A DNA stretch of 64,000 nucleotides from Eremococcus coleocola DSM 15696 (GCF_000428865.1 NZ_AUAT01000005.1:36569-100568); one strand, 5' to 3'; shown: positions 45,074-57,397, counted from the stretch's first letter. The notes: generated by a model from the letters alone, not told the origin. A program made the numbers and translations.

Positions 45074-45310
45074 ATGGAAGAAGAAGTATTAAAAATTGAT
45101 TCTGACTATTTAACTTTAGGACAATTACTGAAATACGTAGACATCATCGCTTCAGGTGGGATGGCTAAGTGGTATTTAAGTGAATACATGGTTTATGTGA
45201 ATGGAGAAAGTGAAAATCGTCGCGGGAAAAAACTTTATCCAGGTGATTTAATTGAATTCCCCCATGAAAATCGTATAATTCGAATTTATGGTTTATCTGA
45301 TAGTGATTGA
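45074..45310 (+). CDS. yaaA: S4 domain RNA-binding protein YaaA
   Basis: 78 residues, a stand-alone S4 domain: LKIDSDYLTLGQLLKYVDIIASGGMAKWYLSEYMVYVNGESENRRGKKLYPGDLI. Conserved between dnaN and recF in Firmicutes. Probably binds structured RNA; in B. subtilis the RlbA/YaaA protein is linked to ribosome assembly. The GGAGGG site is rather far (about 11 bases) from the ATG. It overlaps or abuts recF. Confidence 0.93.
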   Translation: MEEEVLKIDSDYLTLGQLLKYVDIIASGGMAKWYLSEYMVYVNGESENRRGKKLYPGDLIEFPHENRIIRIYGLSDSD

Positions 45311-45312
45311 GT

Positions 45313-46431
45313 ATGAAATTAAAATCAATTCATTTAAGCCATTACCGTAACTATAGCAATTTGCAGCTAGAATTAAATGATGGTTTGACAATATTAGTTG
45401 GCAATAATGCCCAAGGAAAAACCAATCTCCTTGAGGCCATTTTTTTGCTATCGGTGACTAAAAGTCATCGGACCAATCACGACCAAGAACTGATCCAATG
45501 GGGCCAGGACTTTGCTTTAGTTGAAGGTCAGGTCCAAACAGAGAATTATTCCTATCCCCTTTCCCTGCAAATTTCTTCCAAGGGTAAACAAGCCAAATTT
45601 AATTATATCGATCAAGCTAAGTTATCGAGTTTTATCGGAAAATTAAATGTAATCCTCTTTGCTCCTGAAGATTTACAAATAATAAAAGGGGCTCCCGGTT
45701 TACGGCGTAAGTTTATTGATACGGAATTAGGCCAATCCCATCCTGTTTATTTACAAGAATTATTAACCTACCATCGCTTGTTAAAACAACGGAATCGCTA
45801 TCTAAAAGATTATGGTCGTTCGACTAAGTTTGATGACTTATACTTTGAAGTACTTAGTCAACAATTTATTGAACAAGCTGTCAAAGTGATAGGCTACCGG
45901 ACGAAATTTGTTCAAGACTTAGCCCGTTTAGCCCAAGAAATTCAAGAAGAACTATCAGGTCAAAAGGATCAATTAACTATTTCTTATGATGCCAGTCATT
46001 CTCGTCTTAATTATCAAGAGATAGACCAACTGGCTCAAGCCTTTACCGACTTATTTGCAGCAAACCAGCAACGAGAAAAAGACCAAGGGGTTACCCTCTA
46101 TGGGCCGCACCGAGATGATTTAAGTTTTTACTTAGACGGCAAGCCAGCGCAATTTTTTGGGTCGCAAGGCCAGCAACGAACCATTGTCTTAAGTTTAAAA
46201 TTAGCTGAAATTGAATTGATTAAGGAATTAAAAGGTCATTATCCGGTCTTACTCCTAGATGATGTTCTTTCAGAATTAGATGCCCATCGGCAGACGGTTC
46301 TGATGACCCGGATTGCTAATCAAGTTCAAACTGTCCTAACGACGGCTAGCTTAGACGGTCTTAATCTAGACCATCTAGCTCATTTATCTATTTACCAAGT
46401 AGACCAAGGCCACTTAGAAAAAGAGAAATAA
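45313..46431 (+). CDS. recF: DNA replication and repair protein RecF
   Basis: 372 residues from ATG 45313 (MKLKSIHLSHYRNYSNL), two bases after the yaaA stop; a TTG two codons earlier is a weaker option. SMC-like ABC ATPase: Walker A VGNNAQGKTNLLEAI near residue 30, the signature FFGSQGQQRTIVLSLKLAE and Walker B PVLLLDDVLSELD. Loads RecA with RecO/RecR at gaps. Standard gene order before gyrB. Confidence 0.97.
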   Translation: MKLKSIHLSHYRNYSNLQLELNDGLTILVGNNAQGKTNLLEAIFLLSVTKSHRTNHDQELIQWGQDFALVEGQVQTENYSYPLSLQISSKGKQAKFNYIDQAKLSSFIGKLNVILFAPEDLQIIKGAPGLRRKFIDTELGQSHPVYLQELLTYHRLLKQRNRYLKDYGRSTKFDDLYFEVLSQQFIEQAVKVIGYRTKFVQDLARLAQEIQEELSGQKDQLTISYDASHSRLNYQEIDQLAQAFTDLFAANQQREKDQGVTLYGPHRDDLSFYLDGKPAQFFGSQGQQRTIVLSLKLAEIELIKELKGHYPVLLLDDVLSELDAHRQTVLMTRIANQVQTVLTTASLDGLNLDHLAHLSIYQVDQGHLEKEK

Positions 46432-46440
46432 GGAGAATAA

Positions 46441-48363
<1,923 letters not shown>

Positions 48364-48394
48364 GAGCGAATGTATTCAAGAAAGGAAAAAATAG

Positions 48395-50953
48395 ATGACT
48401 GAAATATTTGATGATATTGATCGTGATTATGAAACGGTCAGTCTACCTGATGAAATGCGAAATTCATTCCTAGACTATGCCATGAGTGTTATTGTGGCAC
48501 GGGCTCTACCAGATGTTAGAGATGGCTTAAAGCCAGTCCAACGTCGGATTCTTTATGGAATGAATGAAATTGGCGTGACGCCAGACAAACCCCATAAGAA
48601 ATCAGCTCGGATTGTCGGCGATGTCATGGGGAAATACCATCCTCACGGTGATTCGGCAATTTACGAAGCTATGGTTCGCATGGCCCAACCCTTTTCTTAT
48701 CGGGAACTCTTAGTTGACGGCCATGGTAACTTTGGTTCTGTCGATGGGGATGGGGCAGCTGCCATGCGATATACTGAAGCCCGTATGAGTAAGATTTCTG
48801 TAGAAATGTTAAGAGATATCAATAAAGATACCATTGATTTTCAAGATAATTATTCACAAGAAGAAAAAGAACCTGTTGTTTTACCGGCACGTTTTCCTAA
48901 TTTATTAGTCAATGGTGCTTCTGGGATTGCGGTTGGGATGGCTACCAATATTCCCCCTCATAATTTAGGTGAAGTGATTGATGCGCTAGACCTTTTAATG
49001 AAAAATCCCGATGTGACTGTGGATGAATTGATGGAAGTCTTACCGGGTCCTGATTTTCCTACTGGGGCACTTGTCATGGGTAAATCTGGGATTCGTCGTG
49101 CTTATCAAACCGGTCGGGGTAAAATTTTAGTCCGTTCTAAAGTAGATATTGAACAGTTAGCTAATGACCGAGAACGGATTGTCGTGACTGAGATTCCTTA
49201 TGGTGTGAATAAAGCTAACCTAGTTAAACGGATTGCTGACCTAGCCCGGGATAAACGGATTGAAGGCATAACTTACGCCAATGATGAATCAGGTCGTGAA
49301 GGAATGCGGATTGTCATTGAAGTTCGCCGGGATACCTCAGCCAGTGTAGTTTTAAATAATTTATATAAGTATACGCCGATGCAAGTAAGCTTTGGCTTCA
49401 ATATGTTAGCCATCGATAAAGGTGTTCCTAAAATATTAAACTTAAAAGAAATCTTATCGAAATATTTAGACCATCAAGTAGAAGTTATCCGGCGGCGGAC
49501 AGAATATGATAAACGGAAGGCTGAAAATCGGGCCCATATTTTAGAAGGCTTACGGATTGCTTTAGATCATATTGATGAGATTATTCATATCATTCGTTCT
49601 TCCCAAGATGGTGATATTGCTAAGCAAGAGTTAATGAACCGTTATGAATTATCAGATGTACAAGCCCAAGCAATTTTGGATATGCGCTTAGTGCGTTTGA
49701 CTGGATTAGAACGTGATAAAATCGAAAAAGAATATGCTGATTTACTCGACCTTATTCAACGTTTGACCGAAATATTAGGGAGTCAAGAACGGATTTTCCA
49801 AATTATTGAAGATGAATTAAATGAAATTCGGACCCGTTTTGGTGATGCTCGTCGGACCGAACTTCATATTGGTGAAATCACCGATATTGAAGATGAATCT
49901 TTAATTGAAGAAGAAGATGTTTTAATTGCCTTAACCAACAAAGGGTATATCAAACGGATGACCCAAGATGAATTCTCTGTTCAAAATCGTGGGGGACGTG
50001 GGGTCAAAGGCATGGGCTTAGGTGATGGTGATCATATCCAAACTTTGGTTTCATGTTCAACCCATGACACCCTCCTCTTCTTTACCAATCAAGGTAAGGT
50101 TTATGAAAAACGAGGTTTTGAAATACCAGAATATGGCCGGACCGCTAAGGGGTTACCAATTATTAATTTAATTAAAATTGATAAAGGTGAAGAAGTGAAA
50201 GCCATGATTTCTATTTCAGATCAGGATACCGACCATGAAAAATATCTTTTCTTTGTCACGAAAACCGGTACGGTAAAACGGACTTTATCTTCTGAGTACT
50301 ATAATATCCGGAATAATGGCTTAATTGCTTTGAACTTAAAAGAAGATGATAGCTTAGTTGCAGTGATGGAAACAGATGGTAATAAACCAATTATTATTGG
50401 AACCCATGAGGGTAATGCCATATCCTTCCTTGAAAGTGATGTGAGAGCCATGGGCCGGACCGCTACAGGTGTTCGCGGTGTACGCTTACGTGACGATGAT
50501 TACGTTGTGGGCGCTGATATTATGGTAGAAGGTTCGGATGTTTTAGTTATTACGGATAAAGGATACGGTAAGCGGACCCCTGTGGAACAATACTCTATCA
50601 AAAATCGGGGTGGTTTGGGTGTTAAAACTTCAAATATCTCAGAAAAATCAGGCAAGTTAGCTGGTCTTTTAGTGGTGGAAGGCCATGAAGATATTCTGGT
50701 CATGACCAATCAAGGGGTTGCGATTCGGATGAAAGTTGAAGGGATTTCGCAAAGTTCTAGAGCGACACTAGGTGTGCGTATGATTCGTTTAGACCAAGAG
50801 GCAGTCGTATCTTCAATCACGACAATTCTTGAGTCAGAAGAAGATGATCCTGAGCTAGTGGATGATCCTGCTAATTCAAACCAACTAGAACCAGAAGCAG
50901 AAATTGATTCTGAAAGCAATGAAGTTTCCCCTGATTCCAATGAAGAAGCATAA
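48395..50953 (+). CDS. gyrA: DNA gyrase subunit A
   Basis: 852 residues. The catalytic Tyr is in [14 protein letters not shown]. The quinolone-resistance region [20 protein letters not shown] shows the sensitive-type Ser in HGDSAIYE (equivalent of E. coli Ser83). A C-terminal beta-pinwheel follows, with the GyrA-box [12 protein letters not shown] and an acidic tail. 31 bases after gyrB and ended by a strong terminator. Confidence 0.99.
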   Translation: MTEIFDDIDRDYETVSLPDEMRNSFLDYAMSVIVARALPDVRDGLKPVQRRILYGMNEIGVTPDKPHKKSARIVGDVMGKYHPHGDSAIYEAMVRMAQPFSYRELLVDGHGNFGSVDGDGAAAMRYTEARMSKISVEMLRDINKDTIDFQDNYSQEEKEPVVLPARFPNLLVNGASGIAVGMATNIPPHNLGEVIDALDLLMKNPDVTVDELMEVLPGPDFPTGALVMGKSGIRRAYQTGRGKILVRSKVDIEQLANDRERIVVTEIPYGVNKANLVKRIADLARDKRIEGITYANDESGREGMRIVIEVRRDTSASVVLNNLYKYTPMQVSFGFNMLAIDKGVPKILNLKEILSKYLDHQVEVIRRRTEYDKRKAENRAHILEGLRIALDHIDEIIHIIRSSQDGDIAKQELMNRYELSDVQAQAILDMRLVRLTGLERDKIEKEYADLLDLIQRLTEILGSQERIFQIIEDELNEIRTRFGDARRTELHIGEITDIEDESLIEEEDVLIALTNKGYIKRMTQDEFSVQNRGGRGVKGMGLGDGDHIQTLVSCSTHDTLLFFTNQGKVYEKRGFEIPEYGRTAKGLPIINLIKIDKGEEVKAMISISDQDTDHEKYLFFVTKTGTVKRTLSSEYYNIRNNGLIALNLKEDDSLVAVMETDGNKPIIIGTHEGNAISFLESDVRAMGRTATGVRGVRLRDDDYVVGADIMVEGSDVLVITDKGYGKRTPVEQYSIKNRGGLGVKTSNISEKSGKLAGLLVVEGHEDILVMTNQGVAIRMKVEGISQSSRATLGVRMIRLDQEAVVSSITTILESEEDDPELVDDPANSNQLEPEAEIDSESNEVSPDSNEEA

Positions 50954-50964
50954 ATAATCAATTA

Positions 50965-51008
50965 AAAACTGCTGTTAATTTTTATCAAAATTGTCAGCAG
51001 TTTTTTTT
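50965..51008 (+). terminator. Terminator after gyrA
   Basis: AAAACTGCTG / CAGCAGTTTT stem with a 20-base loop followed by a T run. It abuts the apbE ribosome-binding site. Confidence 0.85.
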
Positions 51009-51022
51009 AAAAGGAGTTTAAT

Positions 51023-51967
51023 ATGGATTTATATAGTAATCAATACCGTATGATGGGGACAATTATATCCGTGATGATTGGAAGTTCAGATCCAAACCAA
51101 GCCAAGACTTTATTAACAGATGTTCAGGCGATGATGGCGGATTTTGAAAGAAGGTTTTCTGCTAATAATAATCAATCAGACCTCATGGCAGTTAACTTAG
51201 CGGCGGGTCAAAATCCAGTCAAGGTGGACCAAGATCTATTTGATTTAATTGTTTATGGTAAAGAAAAAAGTATTGCTTCAGATTTAGCTTTAAATATAGC
51301 GATTGGTCCCTTAATTAAGCTCTGGCGGATTGGCTTTAAAGATGCTCATCAACCCCAAGCGGATGAAGTTACTCATGCTTTAACACTTATTGACCCACAT
51401 TTTATTGAATTAGATCCTGCCCAAAGAACAGTCTATTTAAGTCAGGCAGGCATGGAAATTGATCTGGGTGCTTTAGCCAAAGGGTATTTTGCAGATCAGG
51501 CTAAAAGTTATCTTCTAGCAGCTGGGATTGATATAGGTATAATAAACTTAGGTGGCAATGTTTTGACCTTAGGAAAACCAGACCGACAATTAGAACCATA
51601 TTGGAAAGTTGGGATTCAGAATCCTCAAGCTGAACGTAATAAGCATTTAGGTTTTGTTAAAGTAGTCAATCAATCAGTGGTAACCTCAGGAATATATGAG
51701 CGACAGTTAGAAACAAACGGCCGTCAGTTCCACCATATTTTTGATTCTAAAACGGGTTACCCGATTGAAAATGACCTGGCTTCAGTGACAGTTATCGCTG
51801 ACCAATCCTTAGCTTGTGAGGCATGGACCACCATCTTATTTAATTTGAATCGTCAAGCCGCTATTGATTTAATCAATCAAACTAAAGCGATTGAAGGAGT
51901 GGTGGTTGACCGTCATAACCAAGTCTATATTTCAAATGGTTTGAAAGATTCTTTTATAAAAATTTAA
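51023..51967 (+). CDS. apbE: FAD:protein FMN transferase (ApbE)
   Basis: 314 residues. ApbE motifs: MEIDLGALAKGYFADQAKSYL (about 150-170), GIINLGGNVLTLG, VVTSGIYERQ and HHIFDSKTGYPIENDLASVTVIA, the last supplying metal ligands. It transfers FMN to Thr of flavoproteins such as NqrC/RnfG or extracellular reductases. There is no signal peptide or lipobox, so this copy should act in the cytoplasm; no partner flavoprotein is encoded in the window. AAAGGAG site nine bases before the ATG. Confidence 0.93.
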   Translation: MDLYSNQYRMMGTIISVMIGSSDPNQAKTLLTDVQAMMADFERRFSANNNQSDLMAVNLAAGQNPVKVDQDLFDLIVYGKEKSIASDLALNIAIGPLIKLWRIGFKDAHQPQADEVTHALTLIDPHFIELDPAQRTVYLSQAGMEIDLGALAKGYFADQAKSYLLAAGIDIGIINLGGNVLTLGKPDRQLEPYWKVGIQNPQAERNKHLGFVKVVNQSVVTSGIYERQLETNGRQFHHIFDSKTGYPIENDLASVTVIADQSLACEAWTTILFNLNRQAAIDLINQTKAIEGVVVDRHNQVYISNGLKDSFIKI

Positions 51968-51995
51968 AAATAAGGTAAATCAAGATAAGAAATCC

Positions 51996-52024
51996 TTGCT
52001 TTTCCAATGATTTAGTCATATAAT
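51996..52024 (+). promoter_or_regulatory. Promoter of rpsF-ssb-rpsR
   Basis: TTGCTT (51996-52001), 17 bases, TATAAT (52019-52024). Confidence 0.8.
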
Positions 52025-52055
52025 TTATAGATGTGAGTATTTAATAATAAATACT

Positions 52056-52093
52056 CTCCTTGCCCTATGTTAGGGCCAATAGACCATAAGGAG
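52056..52093 (+). promoter_or_regulatory. rpsF leader hairpin sequestering the ribosome-binding site
   Basis: CTCCTT (52056-52061) pairs with the Shine-Dalgarno AAGGAG (52088-52093), enclosing a second stem GCCCTA/TAGGGC (52062-52067 with 52071-52076). This arrangement fits autogenous control by S6 or S6:S18, known for rpsF leaders; I could not match the published motif exactly. Confidence 0.6.
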
Positions 52094-52103
52094 GTGTAGC
52101 AAA

Positions 52104-52403
52104 ATGGATCAATCAGTTGAATACGAAATTTTATATATCATTCGTCCTGACTTAGCAGATGATGCTAAGAAAGAATTAGTAGAACGTTTCGACTCAATCT
52201 TAACAGACAATGGTAGTGAAATTATCGAATCTAAAGACTGGGCTAAACGTCGTTTTGCATATGAAATCAATGATTATAAAGAAGGAATCTATCATTTAAT
52301 TCACTTAAAAGCGACAGATTCTAAAGGCATCGATGAATTCGACCGTCTTTCTTTAATCAATCGTGACATCTTACGTCACATGATTACTAAAGTAGAAGAC
52401 TAA
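52104..52403 (+). CDS. rpsF: 30S ribosomal protein S6
   Basis: 99 residues. [47 protein letters not shown] and the C-terminal [20 protein letters not shown] form the whole ferredoxin-like S6 fold. Strong AGGAGGTG site. First gene of the rpsF-ssb-rpsR operon, and its leader contains a ribosome-binding-site hairpin. Confidence 0.98.
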   Translation: MDQSVEYEILYIIRPDLADDAKKELVERFDSILTDNGSEIIESKDWAKRRFAYEINDYKEGIYHLIHLKATDSKGIDEFDRLSLINRDILRHMITKVED

Positions 52404-52412
52404 TTTTAAAAA

Positions 52413-52428
52413 TGTTTCACGTGAAACA
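52413..52428. other. parS site 1
   Basis: TGTTTCACGTGAAACA, a perfect 16-bp palindrome matching the Firmicute parS consensus TGTTNCACGTGAAACA, between rpsF and ssb. Confidence 0.95.
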
Positions 52429-52447
52429 GTGAGGGAGGATAATTTAA

Positions 52448-52996
52448 TTGAACACAGTACAATTAATTGGCCGCTTGACGCGAGAAGTTGACTTACGTTT
52501 CACATCATCCGGTACTGCCGTAGGTACTTTTACCTTAGCAGTGAATCGTTCATTTACCAATCAACAAGGTGAACGTGAAGCAGATTTTATCCGCTGTGTT
52601 ATTTGGCGTAAAGCCGCTGAAAACTTTGCTAATTTTACTCGTAAGGGATCACAGGTTGGAGTTGAAGGTCGGATTCAAACCCGGTCTTATGATAACCAAC
52701 AAGGTGAACGTGTTTATATCACCGAAGTAGTTGTAAATAATTTCCATTTATTAGAACCACGTCAAGTGACAGAACAGCGTCCACGAGAAAATAATAACAA
52801 TTCAGCAAATAGTAATTATCAAGCAAATAATGATAATAACTATAATAGCTATGCTAATAATAACCAAGGGTTCCATCAAACAAATCAAAATAACAATGGG
52901 CCTTCATTTAATCAGAATTTTTCTAATTTTGATGAATCCCCATTTGCTCAAGATGGTAAACCAATCGACATTTCCGAAGATGACTTACCATTCTAA
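52448..52996 (+). CDS. ssb: Single-stranded DNA-binding protein
   Basis: 182 residues, start codon TTG 52448 with GGGAGGAT upstream. OB fold at about 1-108 ([73 protein letters not shown]). An Asn/Gln-rich disordered linker follows, then the acidic partner-recruiting tip DISEDDLPF at the C-terminus. Replication SSB, in the usual place between rpsF and rpsR. The region just upstream holds a parS site. Confidence 0.98.
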   Translation: MNTVQLIGRLTREVDLRFTSSGTAVGTFTLAVNRSFTNQQGEREADFIRCVIWRKAAENFANFTRKGSQVGVEGRIQTRSYDNQQGERVYITEVVVNNFHLLEPRQVTEQRPRENNNNSANSNYQANNDNNYNSYANNNQGFHQTNQNNNGPSFNQNFSNFDESPFAQDGKPIDISEDDLPF

Positions 52997-53018
52997 CTAT
53001 TAAAAGGAGGTCAAACTT

Positions 53019-53252
53019 ATGCCACAACGCCGTGGAGGAAGACGTAGAAGAAAAGTATGTTACTTCTGTGCTAACCATATTGATCACCCTGATTATAAGG
53101 ACGTAGAATTATTACAACGCTTTATCTCTGATAAAGGTAAAATTTTACCACGTCGTGTAACAGGTACATGTGCTAAGCACCAACGCGCTTTAACAATTGC
53201 AATTAAACGTGCAAGAATTATGGGCTTATTACCATTTGCTGTTAAAGACTAA
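53019..53252 (+). CDS. rpsR: 30S ribosomal protein S18
   Basis: 77 residues. Basic N-terminus [25 protein letters not shown] and the core [39 protein letters not shown] are diagnostic. It retains the cysteine pair CYFC of zinc-type S18. Pairs with S6 on the 30S platform. Last gene of the operon. Confidence 0.98.
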   Translation: MPQRRGGRRRRKVCYFCANHIDHPDYKDVELLQRFISDKGKILPRRVTGTCAKHQRALTIAIKRARIMGLLPFAVKD

Positions 53253-53262
53253 TTTAATTATT

Positions 53263-53297
53263 GAAAAGTCTGGAACATTAATTGTTCCAGACTTTTT
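53263..53297 (+). terminator. Terminator after rpsR
   Basis: AAAGTCTGGAACA / TGTTCCAGACTTT stem followed by Ts. Confidence 0.88.
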
Positions 53298-53319
53298 TTG
53301 TATGGAAATAACTAAAACA

Positions 53320-53335
53320 TGTTTCACGTGAAACA
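53320..53335. other. parS site 2
   Basis: A second perfect TGTTTCACGTGAAACA, 907 bases from site 1, in the rpsR-gdpP intergenic region. Confidence 0.95.
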
Positions 53336-53409
53336 TAACCGTGATTAGCTATCAATGCTAGATTGTGGTAAAATAAGCTATAACATTAAGTAATATGAGG
53401 AGAATGTGA

Positions 53410-55425
53410 ATGCAAAAAATTAAGAGCTTTTTCAAGTTTTTTCATTCCTTAGAAATATCCTGGCAAATATATTCTATTGTGATTCTCTATTTATTAATCA
53501 TGCTATCCGCCTTTTATATTAAATGGCAATTTGGGTTAATGCTACTTTTCTTGTTAGTCATTGTAATTATTTTCATAATTTTTAATTTTCAAGATGTAGC
53601 GGATAATATTAATGTTCTAGCGAATAATATTTCAAAATCTGCCCAAACCGTACAAGAAGATGCCATGTTCCGGGCTCCCATAGCAATTACTATTTATGAT
53701 GATCAACAAAGAATAAAATGGATTAATCCTACCTTTCAACATCTTTTTATGGGTCAAGATTTATTAGGTGAATATCTAATATCTCTAAATTCTGATTTTA
53801 AAAAAGTGTTGGCTGTTAAAGATGATGACCAGTGGCACCAGGTTAAGTTTATGGATAGCTACTTTAAAGTCTTACATCGTGAAATTAACCATACCTTATA
53901 TTTAGTCGATATTACTGAGGAAATTCAGATAAAGGAAAATCGTAAATTTGACCAAGTTGTATTTGGTTATTTATTTATTGATGATTATAATGAAGTTCTA
54001 GAAGCAATGGATGACCGTCAAGTAGCTAAGTTTGATTCAGACTTGTTATCAGAAATTACCCGTTGGACTAAGTTACACGGTATATATTATAAACGTCTCG
54101 ATGAAGAGAAATTTATCGTGATTATGAATATGCGGACTTTAGATAGTTTAGAGGAGAATAAGTTTAAATTCTTTGAGGAATTAAGAAAACGGAACTATGC
54201 TAAGAATATTCCTATTTCTATTTCTTTGGGGATCGCTTACTCAGAAAATGAAATTTATGATATTAATGGCTTAGCAGAACAAGCCCAAAATAACTTAGAC
54301 TTAGCCTTAGGCCGTGGTGGCGATCAAATCGTCGTCCGCAGCCAAGATGGACGGGCTCGTTTCTATGGTGGTAAGACTAACCCTAGTGAAAAACGTTCTA
54401 ATATCCGTTCTAAATTAGTTTTTCAAGCCCTTCGAAATGCTATTTCTAAAGCAGACCGGGTCTTGGTAAGTGGTCATAAGCGACCGGATACAGACTCAAT
54501 CGGGTCAGCTTTTGGAATTTATAAATTAGCCCGTCATCTCAATAAAGAGGCGCGGATAATTATTAATCCTATGGAAATTAATAGTGATATAGAACAACTC
54601 TTAAGCTTACCTAATGAAGAATATCAACTTGAGAATGTTTTAATTAGTCATGAACAAACGAAAGATTGGATTACTCCATCTACTCTGATTATTATGGTAG
54701 ACCATCATCGTCCTTCACTTTCAGAAGCAGAAGACTTCTTAGAAAATCATGCACTCATTATTATTGATCATCATCGTCGAGGCGAAGAATTCCCTAAAAA
54801 TACAGAATTATCTTATATTGAAATTTATGCTTCATCGACTGCTGAGTTAATTACTGAGTTCTATATGAATATGCGGAATACCAGTCATAACCTTAATGCC
54901 TTTGAAGCGACAGCCCTCTTATCTGGAATTGTAGTTGATACCAATAATTTCTCAGCTCGGACTGGGTCAAGGACCTTTGATGCAGCCTCTTTCTTAAAAT
55001 CCAGAGGGGCAGATATTGCGAAAATTAACCGTATTTTAAAAGAAGATTTAGATGCTGTCATTAATCGGAATAAGTTAGTGGATAATTTAGAGATTTATGA
55101 CAGCGATTATGCCATTTCTAAGGGACCGGAAAATCAAGTGATTGATAATGTGATTGCTTCACAATCAGCAGACCAAATGTTGACAATTAAAGGCGTGGAA
55201 GCTTCTTTTGTTATTTATAAACGCCAATCTTTGGAAGAGGATCAATCAGTCATTGGTATCTCGGCCCGAAGTTTAGGTACCATTAATGTACAGACAATCA
55301 TGGAACGACTAGGTGGTGGCGGTCACCTATCAAATGCTGCAACACAAATATATGATAAAACGATGGATGAAGTCTATCAGATGTTAATTGAATCGATTGA
55401 ATTTGATCGGGAGGAATCAGAATGA
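53410..55425 (+). CDS. gdpP: Cyclic-di-AMP phosphodiesterase GdpP
   Basis: 671 residues. Two N-terminal transmembrane helices (about 20-60) are followed by a PAS-like domain (about 85-170), a degenerate GGDEF domain (about 180-310) and the DHH/DHHA1 catalytic module. That module has SGHKRPDTDSIGSAFGIYKLA, MVDHHRPSL and IIDHHRRGEEF as metal ligands, and GGGGHLSNAAT at the end. Degrades c-di-AMP, tuning potassium, osmotic balance and cell-wall stress. It overlaps rplI by four bases. Confidence 0.97.
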   Translation: MQKIKSFFKFFHSLEISWQIYSIVILYLLIMLSAFYIKWQFGLMLLFLLVIVIIFIIFNFQDVADNINVLANNISKSAQTVQEDAMFRAPIAITIYDDQQRIKWINPTFQHLFMGQDLLGEYLISLNSDFKKVLAVKDDDQWHQVKFMDSYFKVLHREINHTLYLVDITEEIQIKENRKFDQVVFGYLFIDDYNEVLEAMDDRQVAKFDSDLLSEITRWTKLHGIYYKRLDEEKFIVIMNMRTLDSLEENKFKFFEELRKRNYAKNIPISISLGIAYSENEIYDINGLAEQAQNNLDLALGRGGDQIVVRSQDGRARFYGGKTNPSEKRSNIRSKLVFQALRNAISKADRVLVSGHKRPDTDSIGSAFGIYKLARHLNKEARIIINPMEINSDIEQLLSLPNEEYQLENVLISHEQTKDWITPSTLIIMVDHHRPSLSEAEDFLENHALIIIDHHRRGEEFPKNTELSYIEIYASSTAELITEFYMNMRNTSHNLNAFEATALLSGIVVDTNNFSARTGSRTFDAASFLKSRGADIAKINRILKEDLDAVINRNKLVDNLEIYDSDYAISKGPENQVIDNVIASQSADQMLTIKGVEASFVIYKRQSLEEDQSVIGISARSLGTINVQTIMERLGGGGHLSNAATQIYDKTMDEVYQMLIESIEFDREESE

Positions 55426-55874
55426 AAGTAATTTTATTAAAAGATGTCAAGAAACAAGGAAAAAAAGGCCAAGTGATTGAAGTATCAGAAGGTTATGGCC
55501 GCAATTATTTAGTTAAGAATAACTTAGCTAGGATAGCTGATTCGGGTGCCTTAAATGCCCTAAAATCTAAAGAAAAAGCTTTGGCTCGCCAAGAAGCTGA
55601 AGAAGTAGAAGAAGCAAAAAAAATCAAAAAGCAAATTGAAGCTGAAGCAACAGTCGTTACCATCCCTGCTAAGACTGGTGATGATGGTCGTTTATTTGGA
55701 ACCATTCCTTCTAAACAAATTGCTGAAGAATTAGAAAAACAATATGGGATTAACGTTGATAAACGTAAGATTCAACTGTCTGAGAATTTAGCGTCTTTAG
55801 GTCACTTTAATGTTGAAGTAAAATTAAAACCTGAAGTCCATGCTCGAATTAAAGTACATGTTGTTGAGGCTTAA
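55422..55874 (+). CDS. rplI: 50S ribosomal protein L9
   Basis: 150 residues. MKVILLKDVKKQGKKGQVIEVSEGYGRNYLVKNNLA is the conserved N-terminal lobe, followed by the long connecting helix (about 40-75, Glu/Lys/Ala) and the C-terminal RNA-binding lobe with GRLFGTIPSKQIAE. ATGA overlap with gdpP implies translational coupling. Ends at a hairpin terminator. Confidence 0.98.
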   Translation: MKVILLKDVKKQGKKGQVIEVSEGYGRNYLVKNNLARIADSGALNALKSKEKALARQEAEEVEEAKKIKKQIEAEATVVTIPAKTGDDGRLFGTIPSKQIAEELEKQYGINVDKRKIQLSENLASLGHFNVEVKLKPEVHARIKVHVVEA

Positions 55875-55883
55875 TTAATTATC

Positions 55884-55925
55884 AACCCAGATTATGATCA
55901 TTAAATCAGAATCTGGGTATTTTTA
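55884..55925 (+). terminator. Terminator after rplI
   Basis: ACCCAGATT / AATCTGGGT stem followed by ATTTTTAT. Confidence 0.8.
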
Positions 55926-56029
55926 TGACTTTATGACTTAAGTCTTAGCATTTTATCGTTTAATCTTAAATTGAAATAACAAGCCCCCTTGCGTATAATG
56001 ATACTATCCTAGAAAGAGGTGAGACTTCC

Positions 56030-57397
56030 TTGGAAATGTTAAATGAACAACAGATTCCCTTTAGTGAGGAAGCAGAAAAATCAGTCCTAGGGGCTTTATT
56101 ACTAGACCCAGTTAAACTAGCGAATGTAATGACCTTAATTGATGTGGACTCTTTTTACAAAACTAAGCATCAACAAATATATAATGCTATGTTAAAGGTT
56201 TATGATGATAGTCAGGTACTTGATACCCTAGTTTTAGCGGAACAGTTAGAAGCCTATGATCAACTTGAAGCTGTGGGTGGTCGTAGCTATTTGATGGAGT
56301 TAGTATCCTATACCCCATCTACCGTGAATGTGGAGCATTATGCCCGCATCGTTAGAGAAAAATATATTTTAAGACAATTAATTACTGCTAGCCGAAGCAT
56401 CAGTCAAAAAGCAATGGAAGATAGTGATGATGTTCAGGACATTGTAGATTTTAGTGAACAATTAATCCTGAATATTGGTGAAGGCTCACAGTCAAACCGA
56501 CCCCAAGAAGTCAAAAACTTAGTTAAAGAAGCCATTGCTAAAGTTGAAGAAATGTCTGAAAATGGGGGTGAATTACCAGGTCTTTCGACTGGTTATCCTG
56601 AATTAGATAATATTATTCATGGTTTTCAACCGGATCAACTAGTCATTGTAGCGGCCCGTCCAGCCGTAGGTAAATCAGCCTTTGCTTTAAATATAGCTCA
56701 GAATGTTGCCACAAAAAGTAAGAAACCGGTTGTCATTTTCTCACTCGAAATGAGCGCCTTAGATTTAGTCAATCGTATGATTTGTGCTGAGGGAAATATT
56801 AATGCTACTAACTTACGTACGGGTAACCTTACTGATGATGAATGGAATAGTCTCTTTGTAGCAACAGGAATTCTAGGTCAGTCTCCGATTTATATTGATG
56901 ATTCTGCCGGAATTAAAGTATCGGAAATTAGGGCAAAGTGCCGCCGTTTAAAACAAGAACAACCTGAACTAGGCTTAATTATTATTGACTACTTACAATT
57001 AATTGAGGGAAATGGTCGCGAAAACCGCCAACAAGAAGTATCCGAAATTTCAAGACAATTAAAGCGTTTGGCCAAAGAGTTATCTGTCCCAGTTATTGCC
57101 CTATCGCAATTATCCCGTGGTGTCGAACACCGACAAAATAAACGCCCCATGTTATCGGATATTCGTGAATCAGGATCCATTGAACAAGATGCTGATATTG
57201 TAGCTTTCTTATATCGGGATGATTATCACCAAGATGAAGATGATGAAGATAGTGGTCCAGTTGACGAATTACCAGATAATACTGTCGAAGTCATTATTGC
57301 CAAAAACCGGGCGGGTGCCCGTGATACGGCTATTTTGCTTTTCAAAAAAGAATATAATAAATTCTCTAGTTTATCCTTTAGAACAGAAGCGATATAA
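56030..57397 (+). CDS. dnaB: Replicative DNA helicase DnaB (DnaC)
   Basis: 455 residues. The N-terminal scaffold domain includes IPFSEEAEKSVLGALLLDPVKL. A linker helix leads to the RecA-like motor: Walker A VAARPAVGKSAFALN near residue 212, Walker B LIIIDYLQLI, arginine-finger region ALSQLSRGVEHRQNKRPMLSDIRESGSIEQDAD. TTG at 56030 has a GAGGTGA site seven bases upstream; ATG 56036 is the alternative. A short acidic loop (DEDDEDSGP) lies near the C-terminus. Confidence 0.97.
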   Translation: MEMLNEQQIPFSEEAEKSVLGALLLDPVKLANVMTLIDVDSFYKTKHQQIYNAMLKVYDDSQVLDTLVLAEQLEAYDQLEAVGGRSYLMELVSYTPSTVNVEHYARIVREKYILRQLITASRSISQKAMEDSDDVQDIVDFSEQLILNIGEGSQSNRPQEVKNLVKEAIAKVEEMSENGGELPGLSTGYPELDNIIHGFQPDQLVIVAARPAVGKSAFALNIAQNVATKSKKPVVIFSLEMSALDLVNRMICAEGNINATNLRTGNLTDDEWNSLFVATGILGQSPIYIDDSAGIKVSEIRAKCRRLKQEQPELGLIIIDYLQLIEGNGRENRQQEVSEISRQLKRLAKELSVPVIALSQLSRGVEHRQNKRPMLSDIRESGSIEQDADIVAFLYRDDYHQDEDDEDSGPVDELPDNTVEVIIAKNRAGARDTAILLFKKEYNKFSSLSFRTEAI

